Shown one piece after another: positions 56,132 through 64,000 of a DNA stretch of 64,000 bases. The notes under the pieces were generated by a model. It had not been told where the DNA came from and did not search any database. It saw nothing but the letters and a program-made list of their open reading frames with translations. The stretch comes from Nocardiopsis sp. FR4 (lineage in GTDB: Bacteria; Actinomycetota; Actinomycetes; Streptosporangiales; Streptosporangiaceae). A program made the position numbers and the translations under genes. The stretch spans positions 177,378 to 241,377 of the forward strand of contig NZ_VWVV01000009.1 of NCBI RefSeq assembly GCF_009830945.1. The letters are read 5' to 3'. Numbering within the stretch: position 1 is the first letter of the stretch; every line of letters starts with the position of its first letter.

Positions 56132-57478
56132 TCACGACCAGAGCGAGTCCGGGGAGCGCACCTCGACCGGGCCGACCCCGGTGTCGGTGATCGGCCCGCG
56201 CAGGCGTTCGGCGTCGCCCACGACCACGACCACCGACTCCTCGGGGCGCAGGTACTCGGTGGCGGCGCTGTCCAGGGCCTCCTTGGTCAGCCTCTCATAC
56301 CCGGCCCGCGTACGGTCCACGTGGTCCTCGGGCAGGTCGTGCACGACCATGTCGACCAGGGCGCCCGCCATGGCGCGCGCGGTGGAGTAGGTGACCGGCA
56401 GGCCCACCGTGTTGGAGTCGCGCACGGCGGTCAGCTCCTCCTCGGTCACCCCGCCCTCGCGCAGCTTGGCGACCTGCTCCAGCGAGGAGGTGATCGAGTG
56501 GGCGGTGGTGTCCGCCTCCACCTGGGTGGACATGAAGAACACCCCGCTGTCGCGGCGCAGGTCGAAGCGGGACCCGGCGCCGTAGGTGTAGCCGAGCCGC
56601 TCGCGCAGCTCCAGGTTGAGCCGGGAGGTGAACATACCGCCCAGGACCTCGCTGATGCCCTCGGCGCGCGGCAGGTCCACCCGGGAGCGCGAGGGGGCCC
56701 GGTGCGCGATGACCAGCGCCGACTGCACCGACCCCGGCCGGTCCACGATGAGGACGCGGGGCAGCTCGCCGGGCGGCGGGGCGGGCTCGGTGGGCTCGGC
56801 GGCCCGTACGGCCGCGGCGTCGCCGAACACGGTCTTGCCCAGGTCCTCCAGGTCGACCCCGGTGAGGTCGCCGACCACCACGAGGGTTCCGGCCACCGAG
56901 GCGATGGAGTCGGCGTGGAAGGCCGCCACGGTCTCGGGTGAGACGTCGGCCAGCTTCACCGGGCCCCCGGCGAGCGGGGTGGCGTAGCGGCCGGTGAAGA
57001 GCTGCCCGCCCAGACTGCGCATGGCCAGGGTGCTGGCCGAGGCGGCCTCCAGCCAGAACCGCTCCAGCAGCTGGTCGCGGCGGCGGAGGATGTCCTCGGG
57101 CGCGAGCGCGGGCCGGCGCACCGCGTCGGCGAAGAGGCGGACCGCCTCGCCCAGGCGGTTGGCTGGGGCGTCCAGGCCGGTGATGAAGCCGTCCCAGTTG
57201 ACCCGGGAGACCCACTCGGCGCCGTGGCGCTCCAGGGCGGGGGCCAGGGAGCTGTTGCCGTCCGGGCCGTCCTCCAGGACCTCGCCGGTGAGCGCGGTGA
57301 CGCCCATGGCGTCGAGCGGTTCGGCGGCGCCCCCGTGGGGGTGCACGAGGCGGACGGAGACGAGCTGTTGGCCCGGCACGTCGATGGCGACGACCGTGCC
57401 GCCGCCGACGGTGAGGCGGTGGGGCTTGGGGAAGGTGTAGGAGGCTGCGGCACCGAGGTCCGGGCGGTTCTGCGGCAT
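56132..57478 (-). CDS. M16-family peptidase homologue without the metal motif
   Basis: The 448-residue protein has the two-lobe M16 layout and the C-terminal R/Y pair region (ELRERLGYTYGAGSRF) but lacks HxxEH near its start; the corresponding part reads GVTALTGEVLEDG. It is therefore the non-catalytic partner in a two-subunit zinc protease. The catalytic partner gene is 64 bp upstream on the same strand. An N-terminal signal peptide is absent, so the pair probably works in the cytoplasm. Confidence 0.92.
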   Translation of the reverse strand: MPQNRPDLGAAASYTFPKPHRLTVGGGTVVAIDVPGQQLVSVRLVHPHGGAAEPLDAMGVTALTGEVLEDGPDGNSSLAPALERHGAEWVSRVNWDGFITGLDAPANRLGEAVRLFADAVRRPALAPEDILRRRDQLLERFWLEAASASTLAMRSLGGQLFTGRYATPLAGGPVKLADVSPETVAAFHADSIASVAGTLVVVGDLTGVDLEDLGKTVFGDAAAVRAAEPTEPAPPPGELPRVLIVDRPGSVQSALVIAHRAPSRSRVDLPRAEGISEVLGGMFTSRLNLELRERLGYTYGAGSRFDLRRDSGVFFMSTQVEADTTAHSITSSLEQVAKLREGGVTEEELTAVRDSNTVGLPVTYSTARAMAGALVDMVVHDLPEDHVDRTRAGYERLTKEALDSAATEYLRPEESVVVVVGDAERLRGPITDTGVGPVEVRSPDSLWS

Positions 57479-57542
57479 GCTCTACGGCTCTTTCTGCGCG
57501 TGCGGGTAAGCGGGGCCGGGAGGCGGGCGGGCGCCTACGGGA

Positions 57543-58868
57543 TCAGGAGGCGTCCGCCGCGGCGTCGGCCCCGGCGGCCTGGGTCTGCTCGGGGTCGAAG
57601 CGGACGACGAGCAGGTTGTCGTCGACCAGCAGGCGCTCGGCGGCGGCCCGCACCTCCTCGGCGGTGACGTCGTCCCACCGCCGCGGCCAGGTGAAGGCGA
57701 GCTCGGGGTCGTCGAACAGCTGGGTGCAGCTGCTGATGGTGTCGGCGAGCCCGGAGGGGCTGGAGATGGACTGCAGGTGGTCGCGCTCCAGGACGGCGCG
57801 GGCACGTTCCAGCTCCTCCTCGCCGATCCCGGCGGCGAGCTTGGCGATCTCCTCGCGCATGGCCGCCTCCAGGGTGTCGCCGCTGACGCCCTCGCGGGCG
57901 AGCATGTTCACCAGCAGGAGGCTGTCGGTGTAGCGGAACGGCAGGATGTCGGCGGCGGCACCGCCGTCGTCGGCCGCGATGGGGCGCTCCACCACCAGGG
58001 AGCGGTACAGGCGGCTGCCCTGGCCCTGTCCGAGGACGGCCGAGGCCAGGTGCATCACGTCGAAGCCGCGCTCGCCGTAGGCGGGGACCCGGAAGCCGAG
58101 GAAGACCCCCGCCGCGGGCACCGTCTCGGTGACCGCGTCGCGGACCGGGCCGCCCAGCGACGCCTCCAGCGTGGTGTCGGGGACCTCGGGGAGGGTGTCG
58201 CGGGCGGGGATGGCGCCGAAGTACTTCTCCACCCGGGCCAGGACGTCCTCGGGGTCCAGGTCGCTGACCACGGTGAGCACGCAGTTGTCCGGGCCGTAGT
58301 GCGCCTTGTGGAAGGACTTGACGTAGTCCAGGTCGGCCGCGTCCAGGTCGGCCATGGAGCCGATGGTCGGGTGGTGGTAGGGGTGGCCCTCGGGGTAGGC
58401 CAGGCGCAGGATGCGCTCCAGGGCCGTGCCGTAGGGCTGGTTGTCGTAGCGCTGGCGCCGCTCGTTCTTGACCACGTCGCGCTGGTTGTCCAGGACCTCC
58501 TGGGTCATGCCCTCGCGCAGGGTGGCCAGGCGGTCCGCCTCCAGCCACAGGATGCGGTCCAGGGCGTGCTCGGGGACCGTCTCGTAGTAGTTCGTGCGGT
58601 CGGTGGAGGTGGAGGCGTTGATGTCGCCGCCCAGCCGCTCGACCTCCTCGAAGTGCTCGCCCTTGACGACGTTGCCGCTGCCCTGGAACATCAGGTGCTC
58701 GAAGAGGTGCGCGAAGCCCGTGCGCCCGGGGACCTCGTGCCGCGAACCCACGCCGTACCACAGGTTCACGGAGGCGACCTGGCCCGTGGAGGCCGGAGCG
58801 GTCACCAGACGCAATCCGTTGTCGAGCGTGTACTGACCGACCCGTCCCGCCGCTCCGATGGTGGTCAC
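57543..58868 (-). CDS. M16-family zinc peptidase, catalytic subunit
   Basis: The 441-residue protein has the inverted zinc motif H54-L-F-E57-H58 (GFAHLFEHLMFQG) and downstream ERLGGDINAST and LEADRLATL with the third ligand Glu. GTG 58868, with AGGGGG eight bases ahead, is chosen; an upstream in-frame GTG lacks a site. It forms a heterodimer with the next gene product and degrades peptides. Similar pairs in actinobacteria have unknown natural substrates. Confidence 0.93.
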   Translation of the reverse strand: MTTIGAAGRVGQYTLDNGLRLVTAPASTGQVASVNLWYGVGSRHEVPGRTGFAHLFEHLMFQGSGNVVKGEHFEEVERLGGDINASTSTDRTNYYETVPEHALDRILWLEADRLATLREGMTQEVLDNQRDVVKNERRQRYDNQPYGTALERILRLAYPEGHPYHHPTIGSMADLDAADLDYVKSFHKAHYGPDNCVLTVVSDLDPEDVLARVEKYFGAIPARDTLPEVPDTTLEASLGGPVRDAVTETVPAAGVFLGFRVPAYGERGFDVMHLASAVLGQGQGSRLYRSLVVERPIAADDGGAAADILPFRYTDSLLLVNMLAREGVSGDTLEAAMREEIAKLAAGIGEEELERARAVLERDHLQSISSPSGLADTISSCTQLFDDPELAFTWPRRWDDVTAEEVRAAAERLLVDDNLLVVRFDPEQTQAAGADAAADAS

Positions 58869-59034
58869 CAGTGCTGCCCCCTGATTCACGCCGTCGCCTG
58901 AACTGCCGTGGTCCGCGCGGAGGCTCCCGCGCGAACGTTCTCGTGATGAGTACGACCCTACGGCCTCACGGGACCGGGAGGACACCCGAACGGCCAATCC
59001 GCGGGGCCGGCGGCGGCCCGCGTGCGCCGGGAGT

Positions 59035-59700
59035 TCAGCTCTGGTACTCGGTGGTGTCCATGGACAGGGCGATCTCGTCGTAGACCGCGGAGTACTGGGA
59101 GTCGGCCGACCACACGTACAGCAGGACGTCACTGACGGGCAGGAACCACATCCGCACCTCGAAGGTGTCGTCGTTGACGCACGTCACCCGCCACACCGAG
59201 TGGTGCGACTTGAGGCCGTCGGCGTGCTCGGTGAAGTCGGAGACCGCCAGCTCGGCCCCCTCCACCCCGATGCCGCCGGAGGCGGAGGTGTTGAGGCTGC
59301 GGCAGCTGCCGGTGTCGGCCGCCCAGCCGTCGTCCTTGTTGAAGGCGTCGTCCTTGGCGGGCCAGTTGTCCGGGTCGCGTTCGGCCGCGTGCGGGAGCAG
59401 CTGCACCGAACCGTAGGCGCAGGCCGCCTGCCCGGGCGGGCTCACGCAGAGTTTGCCGCCCTCGCTCTGGACCTTCCAGTCCTCGGGGACCGTGAGGGAG
59501 ACGCCCTCGATGCTCTGGGTGTTGAACTCCTCCGGCGCCGGCGGCTCGGCCGCGGGCAGGATGCCGCTCTCGCCCCGTTCCAGCTCGACCTCTCCGCCGC
59601 CGCCTCCGGAACACGCGGTCAGCAGCACCAGTGCCGCGGCCGCTCCCGCGCCGAGGCGCGCTCCGCGCGCCCGCCGCCACCACCCGTGGATGCCCGCCAT
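59035..59700 (-). CDS. Hypothetical lipoprotein
   Basis: The 221-residue protein has an Arg-rich signal peptide with lipobox LLTAC (Cys30), a Gly/Glu linker, and a soluble domain with VSLTVPEDWKVQSEGGKLCVSPPG and four further Cys that may form disulphides. The layout ("VPEDWxV" beta domain) resembles surface lipoproteins of actinobacteria with unknown ligands. It is monocistronic. No function can be assigned. Confidence 0.75.
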   Translation of the reverse strand: MAGIHGWWRRARGARLGAGAAAALVLLTACSGGGGGEVELERGESGILPAAEPPAPEEFNTQSIEGVSLTVPEDWKVQSEGGKLCVSPPGQAACAYGSVQLLPHAAERDPDNWPAKDDAFNKDDGWAADTGSCRSLNTSASGGIGVEGAELAVSDFTEHADGLKSHHSVWRVTCVNDDTFEVRMWFLPVSDVLLYVWSADSQYSAVYDEIALSMDTTEYQS

Positions 59701-59893
59701 GCGTCGTCCCTCTCGTGCGTCGCGTGGTTCGAAACACCGTTGACCTTAGCGCTTGACGACACACGCCGCGCACCGTCCGATCCCCGCGCGATCCGGACGC
59801 GCGGGATCGGACGGTGCGCGGCCGGAGGCGCGGCGGCCGGGGAGGGAGGGCGGCCTCCGACCGCCCGTGGACGGCGGCCACTACCCTGGGCCC

Positions 59894-61618
59894 ATGGTGG
59901 ACCTCGCGAAGATCACGGAACCCTTGTCACTCGCACGGCAGCGCCCCAAGGGGCCCCTGGTCCTGGAACTGGACCTGACGGAGGGGGTCGCCGACGAGGC
60001 CCCCGGGGACCCGGTCGGCCAGTTCATGAGCCGCCGCAAGCAGCACTACCTCGACGTCCTGGAGGGCATCCGCCGGGGCGCGCGCGACCCGGGGGTGGCG
60101 GCGCTGCTGGTCCGGGTCGACGCCCGCTCCCTGGGGTTCGCCAAGGTCCAGGAGCTGCGCCACGCGGTCGCCGACTTCCGCGCCGCGGGCAAGCCCGCCG
60201 TGGCCTGGGCCGACTCCTTCGGCGAGACCGGTGCGGGCAACCTGCCCTACTACCTGGCCTGCGCGTTCTCCCGCCTGGCCCTGGCGCCCACCGGCGTGCT
60301 CGGCCTCACCGGCCTCATCATGCGCACCACCTTCGTCCGGGGCGCGCTGGACAAACTGGACGTCACCTACGAGGTGGGCCGGCGCCACGAGTACAAGAAC
60401 GCGCTGAACAGCGTCACCGAGACCGGGTACACCGAGGCCCAGCGCGAGGCCACCGAGCGGATCGTCACCTCCCTGGGCGACCAGATCACGGAGGCGGTGG
60501 CCCGGGAGCGCGGGCTGACGCCGGAGAAGGTGCGCGCCCTCGTCTCCCGCGGCCCCCTCCTGGCCCGGGAGGCGGCCGAGGAGGGCCTGGTCGACCGGCT
60601 GGCCTACCGCGACGAGGTCTACGCGGACCTGTTCGAGCAGGTCAAACGCGAGAAGGGCGGCGGCCGGGGGGAGCCGCGGCTGCAGTTCGTCACCCGCTAC
60701 CACCGCAAGCACACCCCGCCGCCGCGGCCCCGCAGGGCGGGCGGCCCCGGCTACATCGCGCTGATCTCGGCCACCGGCACGATCGCCCTGGGCCGGACCC
60801 GGCGCTCCCCGCTGGGCGGCGGCACCGTCATGGGCTCGGACACGGTCACCGCGGCCTTCCGGGCCGCGCGCAAGGATCCCCAGGTCAAGGCGGTGGTGTT
60901 CCGGGTGGACAGCCGGGGCGGCTCCCCGACCGCCTCCGACGCCATCCGCCGGGAGAGCGAGCTGACCCGCCAGGCCGGTGTCCCCGTGATCTCGGCGATG
61001 GGCGACATCGCCGGGTCGGGCGGCTACTACGTGACCCTGGGCTCGGACGCGGTCGTGGCCCAGCCGGGCACGCTCACCGGTTCCATCGGGGTGCTCACGG
61101 GCAAGCCCGTGCTGGGCGCGCTGCTGGAGCGGTACGGGGTGACCAGCGACTCGGTGCGCACCGGCGAGCACGCGGGCATGTTCGACACCGAGCGCCCCTT
61201 CACCGAGTCCGAGTGGGAGCGGGTCAACGCGCTCCTGGACGAGATCTACGAGGACTTCACCGGCAAGGTCGCCCGGGCGCGGGACATGACCCGCGAACAG
61301 GTGGAGGAGGTGGCCCGGGGCCGGGTCTGGACCGGCCGGGACGCGCACGAGCGCGGGCTGGTGGACGAGCTGGGCGGCCTGGAGACGGCCGTGCGGCTGG
61401 CCCGGGAGAGGGCCGGCGCGGGGCCGCTGCCGCTGCGCCCCTTCCCGCGCACGCACCCGCTGGACCGGATCCGCCCGCACGAGTCGAGCGAGGACGTGGG
61501 CGCCTCGGGGCCGCAGACCGTGCTGAGCGGATGGGGTCCCCTGCAGCACGCGGCCGTGGCGATGGGGCTGCCCGCGGGCGGCCCGCTGATGATGCCCGGG
61601 AACTGGGAGGTCCGTTGA
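59894..61618 (+). CDS. sppA: Signal peptide peptidase SppA, 67-kDa type
   Basis: The 574-residue S49-family protein has tandem domains: the first carries the catalytic Lys region (GRRHEYKNALNS), the second the nucleophile Ser region (MGDIAGSGGYYVTLGSD) and SIGVLTGK. It would degrade cleaved signal peptides. Unlike E. coli SppA it starts at ATG 59894 without a membrane helix, so localisation is unclear. The longer upstream frame has poor support. Its stop overlaps the flavin reductase start (TTGA). Confidence 0.9.
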   Translation: MVDLAKITEPLSLARQRPKGPLVLELDLTEGVADEAPGDPVGQFMSRRKQHYLDVLEGIRRGARDPGVAALLVRVDARSLGFAKVQELRHAVADFRAAGKPAVAWADSFGETGAGNLPYYLACAFSRLALAPTGVLGLTGLIMRTTFVRGALDKLDVTYEVGRRHEYKNALNSVTETGYTEAQREATERIVTSLGDQITEAVARERGLTPEKVRALVSRGPLLAREAAEEGLVDRLAYRDEVYADLFEQVKREKGGGRGEPRLQFVTRYHRKHTPPPRPRRAGGPGYIALISATGTIALGRTRRSPLGGGTVMGSDTVTAAFRAARKDPQVKAVVFRVDSRGGSPTASDAIRRESELTRQAGVPVISAMGDIAGSGGYYVTLGSDAVVAQPGTLTGSIGVLTGKPVLGALLERYGVTSDSVRTGEHAGMFDTERPFTESEWERVNALLDEIYEDFTGKVARARDMTREQVEEVARGRVWTGRDAHERGLVDELGGLETAVRLARERAGAGPLPLRPFPRTHPLDRIRPHESSEDVGASGPQTVLSGWGPLQHAAVAMGLPAGGPLMMPGNWEVR

Positions 61619-62097
61619 CCCCCGGCTACCTGGCGGCGATGGCGCTGCTGCCCGCCGGGGTCACGGTGGTGACCGTCGCCGACGGCCGCGACGACGTGGG
61701 CGCCACGGTCAGCGGCTTCGGGTCGGTGTCGGCGGACCCGCCGGTGGTGTCGGTGAGCGTGGACTCCGAGGGCTACATGGCCGAGGTGATCGAGGAGGCC
61801 GGGGCCTTCGCCGTGAACGTGCTGGGCGCCGGGCAGCGCGCGGTGGCCGGGCGCTTCGCCGCCGAGGGCCGCCCCAGCGCCCGTCTGCTGGTGACCGACC
61901 AGGCCCACCACCGGGGCGAGCGCACGCGGGCGATCGTGCTGGAGGACTCCCTGGCCGCGCTGGAGTGCTCGGTGCGCCAGAGCGTCCTGGTCGGCGACCA
62001 CACGGTGTTCTTCGCCGACGTGGTGGGCCTGCCCCGGGTCAACGGCCGGGGCCCGGCCCTGGTCCGCTGGTCGGGCCGCTACCACTCGGTGGGGTGA
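61615..62097 (+). CDS. Flavin reductase-family protein
   Basis: The 160-residue protein has the FMN-binding split-barrel pattern of the flavin reductase family: AALLPAGVTVVTVADG, TVSGFGSVSADPPVVSVSV, FAVNVLGAGQRAVAGRFA and HTVFFADVVGL. It would reduce FMN/FAD with NAD(P)H, usually for a separate oxygenase. The rare TTG start overlaps the sppA stop, with GGGAGG four bases ahead, so it is translationally coupled. A 16-bp hairpin follows. Confidence 0.87.
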   Translation: MTPGYLAAMALLPAGVTVVTVADGRDDVGATVSGFGSVSADPPVVSVSVDSEGYMAEVIEEAGAFAVNVLGAGQRAVAGRFAAEGRPSARLLVTDQAHHRGERTRAIVLEDSLAALECSVRQSVLVGDHTVFFADVVGLPRVNGRGPALVRWSGRYHSVG

Positions 62098-62102
62098 ACA
62101 CG

Positions 62103-62134
62103 GTCGGCCCGGAGGGGCGCCCCTCCGGGCCGAC
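62103..62134. terminator. Bidirectional terminator
   Basis: A perfect 32-bp palindrome (two 16-nt arms) lies between the convergent flavin reductase and binding-protein genes. Confidence 0.8.
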
Positions 62135-62151
62135 GGCGCGGTCCCGGGGAC

Positions 62152-63063
62152 CTAGACCAGCCCCTCCTGCTCCAGCCACTCCTGGGCCACGTCGGCGGCG
62201 TTCTCGTTCTGGACGATGACGCGCTCGTTGAGCTCGGTGAGGGCCTCGGTGGTCAGGGCGGCCGAGACCGCGTTCAGTGCGGCGCGGGCGGTGTCGTCCA
62301 CCTGCTCGGCGTTGACCAGCGGGGTGATGTTCTGGGCGCCGAAGAGGTTCTCCGGGTCCTCCAGCACCACGAAGTCCTCCACCGCGATCTGCGGGTCGGT
62401 GGTGAACAGGTTGGCGGCCTGGATGTCGCCGTCCAGCAGCGCCTGGGTCAGCAGCGCCACCTCCAGCGAGCGGAACTCGCCGAACTCGACGCCGTAGACC
62501 TCCGCCAGGCCCACCACGCCCTGCTGGCGGGTCTCGAACTCCGGCGGGCCGCCCAGGGTCAGCTCGCCCGCGACGCCGGCCAGGTCCGCCAGGCTGCTGA
62601 GGCCGTACTCCTCGGCGGTCTCGCGGGTGACCGTCACCGAGTCCTTGTTCTCGGCGCTGGAGGAGTCCAGGATCTCCAGGCCCTCGGGCAGCGCCTCGGT
62701 CACGCGCTGGTTGGTCTCCTCACCGCCGCCGGTGGGCGCGTCCTCGTCGAGGTAGGCCAGGATCGCGCCGTTGTACTCGGGGAAGACCGACAGGTTGCCG
62801 GACTCGATCTGGGAGTAGTAGACCTCGCGGCTGCCGATGTTGAGCTGGTAGGTGACGTCTACCCCCTCGGCCTCCATGGCCCGGCCGTAGATCTCGGCGA
62901 GCAGGGTGGACTCGGGGAAGTCGGCGGAGCCGATGACGACGGATCCGGCGGAGGCCCCGTCGCCGCCCCCGCCTTCCTCCTCCTCGTAGGGGTCGCTGCC
63001 GCCGCACGCGGTCAGGAGCACAGCGGTCAGGGGGAGCCCGATCAGGGCGAGCCTCGTGCGCAT
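62152..63063 (-). CDS. Glycine betaine/choline-type ABC transporter substrate-binding lipoprotein (OpuCC/ProX-like)
   Basis: The 303-residue protein has a lipobox LLTAC (Cys20), an acidic linker and the OpuAC fold: VVIGSADFPESTLLAEIYGRAMEAEG, YYSQIESGNLSVFPEYNGAILAYL and ITPLVNAEQVDDTARAALNAVS. It captures quaternary amines such as glycine betaine, choline or carnitine. ATG 63063 follows GAGAGAAGG. Permease genes lie upstream on the same strand. The exact ligand is not readable here. Confidence 0.92.
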   Translation of the reverse strand: MRTRLALIGLPLTAVLLTACGGSDPYEEEEGGGGDGASAGSVVIGSADFPESTLLAEIYGRAMEAEGVDVTYQLNIGSREVYYSQIESGNLSVFPEYNGAILAYLDEDAPTGGGEETNQRVTEALPEGLEILDSSSAENKDSVTVTRETAEEYGLSSLADLAGVAGELTLGGPPEFETRQQGVVGLAEVYGVEFGEFRSLEVALLTQALLDGDIQAANLFTTDPQIAVEDFVVLEDPENLFGAQNITPLVNAEQVDDTARAALNAVSAALTTEALTELNERVIVQNENAADVAQEWLEQEGLV

Positions 63064-63120
63064 GTTCGCGAACCTTCTCTCTGGAGTACTTCGGGACACG
63101 GGGACGCGGATCGTCCCGCG

Positions 63121-63807
63121 CTAGCGGACCCCGGTGGTCCGGACGCGCAGACCGGGCGCGACCAGGAGCCGCCGCAGACCGGCGAACAACAGGGTGGTCA
63201 GGACCGCGAGCGCCACCACCAGCAGCGAACCGGCCAGCATCATGGTGAGGTCCTGGCGGGCCTGGCCGTCGACGATGTAGCGGCCCAGGCCGCCCACGCC
63301 CACGTAGGCGGCGATGGTCGCGGTCGCGACCACCTGGACGGCCGCGGTGCGCATCCCGATGAGGATGAGCGGGACGGCCACGGGCAGTTCGAGCCGCAGC
63401 AGCACCTGGTGGCCGCGCATGCCCATGCCGAGCGCGGCGTCGCGCAGCCGGGGCTCCACCCCGCGCACGCCCTCGTGGGTGTTGACGAGGATCGGTGGGA
63501 CCGCCAGCGCCACCAGCGCGCACAGGACCGGAACGAGCCCGATCCCGGCGGCCAGCACGATGAGGAACAGCACGCCGATGGTGGGCAGGGCACGGGCGAG
63601 GTTGGCGAGGCTGGTGGTGAGGAAGCCGCCCCGGCCGGTGTGCCCGGTGAGCAGCCCCAGGGGGACGGCGACGGCCGCGGACAGCAGCAGTCCGAGCAGC
63701 GAGTAGTAGACGTGCTCGCCCAGGCGCGCGGGAACGCCCGAGGCACCGGTCCAGTGGGCCGGGTCGGCGAACCACGCCAGCAGGTCGGTGAGGATGTCCA
63801 CGGTCAC
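63121..63807 (-). CDS. ABC transporter permease (OpuCB/OpuCD-like)
   Basis: The 228-residue inner-membrane protein has five to six helices and an EAA-type loop region around GVEPRLRDAALGMGMRGHQVLLRLELPVA. Its GTG start overlaps the stop of an upstream frame (GTGA), so translation is coupled. It forms the importer with the betaine-type binding protein encoded 57 bp downstream. Confidence 0.92.
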   Translation of the reverse strand: MTVDILTDLLAWFADPAHWTGASGVPARLGEHVYYSLLGLLLSAAVAVPLGLLTGHTGRGGFLTTSLANLARALPTIGVLFLIVLAAGIGLVPVLCALVALAVPPILVNTHEGVRGVEPRLRDAALGMGMRGHQVLLRLELPVAVPLILIGMRTAAVQVVATATIAAYVGVGGLGRYIVDGQARQDLTMMLAGSLLVVALAVLTTLLFAGLRRLLVAPGLRVRTTGVR

Positions 63808-64000
63808 CCCTCCCCCGGTACGCGTTCGGACCCCGGCGGCGTTCCGGTGGGCGGCGGGGCCTCGGGGCCGGCCGGGGCACGCCCGCGCCCTCCCCGCCCT
63901 CGCCCGCGCGCATCCGCACCAGGTAGAACACCACGTAGGCGGCCAGGAGGGCGCCCATCGCCGCCCATAAGGGCCGGTGCAGCGCCCAGGCCCGGCGGGC
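63804..64000 (-). CDS. C-terminal end of an upstream gene, probably a second ABC transporter component; frame unclear
   Basis: Between the window edge and about 63900 the best G/C3 codon bias and a membrane helix (MGALLAAYVVFYLV) lie in one frame, which includes a TTA codon at 63970-63968. From about 63890 the bias shifts to another frame that ends in TGA at 63804-63806, overlapping the permease start. The gene may be frameshifted, either by mutation or sequencing error, or one of the frames is not coding. It is partial, so identity cannot be fixed; a second permease is the natural expectation in a betaine importer operon. Confidence 0.4.
   Translation of the reverse strand, partial: PPGLGAAPALMGGDGRPPGRLRGVLPGADARGRGRGGRGRAPAGPEAPPPTGTPPGSERVPGEG

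Overview
The window is chromosomal DNA of a high-G+C actinomycete. Coding DNA is strongly G/C-ended, GTG (and one TTG) starts are common, and Shine-Dalgarno sites are GGAGG-like. The gene content (ECF41 sigma factor with its CMD partner, Asp23/DUF6286 cell-envelope operon, DUF4873 protein, class D beta-lactamase relative, riboswitch-controlled glycine genes, secreted RHS protein) suggests Streptosporangiales, possibly Nocardiopsis or a relative. The genus is a guess from memory, not a search. There is no rRNA, CRISPR array, prophage or insertion sequence.

1-6.4 kb: oxidative catabolic cluster. The tail of a GMC oxidoreductase and a MerR regulator precede a tight operon of SDR dehydrogenase, AurF-type diiron oxygenase, Baeyer-Villiger-type monooxygenase, DUF4873 protein and alpha/beta hydrolase. 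A candidate MerR operator lies inside the operon promoter. Four GC-rich hairpins, three with almost the same loop, lie inside the operon.

6.4-11.5 kb: polymorphic-toxin-like locus. It has a secreted RHS protein with a short hydrophobic C-terminal tip, an orphan second tip on a duplicated end of the RHS core, and three small two-helix membrane proteins that look like immunity proteins.

12-15.3 kb: a barrel-less amidohydrolase/Atu4866 fusion, a divergent CMD / ECF41 sigma pair with matching promoters, and an AbrB-type antitoxin with a RelE-like toxin. 15.3-21.5 kb: sugar-acid kinase, Gfo/Idh oxidoreductase and a sugar ABC importer. 21.6-29.4 kb: fructosamine kinase and LMW phosphatase, a TetR remnant, a three-gene phosphorelay-like operon (REC-PP2C, CHASE3-like histidine kinase, REC), then heme oxygenase and a TetR regulator behind twin operators.

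29.5-41 kb: exonuclease, asparaginase, ferredoxin reductase and ferredoxin, a large membrane protein, proline iminopeptidase, acyl-CoA synthetase, DAHP synthase, and a class D beta-lactamase homologue that has lost its catalytic residues. 41.2-45.8 kb: a tandem glycine riboswitch ahead of gcvT-gcvH-glyA-sdaA, which together carry glycine through serine to pyruvate. 46.8-49.4 kb: six-gene Asp23/AmaP envelope operon. 49.8-59 kb: purU, a PLP aldolase-like enzyme, a DUF3618 protein, a CDP-alcohol phosphatidyltransferase, bcp, an unusual short tRNA-Leu(UAG), a membrane Ser/Thr kinase and an M16 protease pair. 59-64 kb: a lipoprotein, SppA, a flavin reductase-like protein and a glycine betaine-type ABC importer cut by the window edge.

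Many convergent gene pairs are separated by long perfect GC hairpins, listed as terminators.
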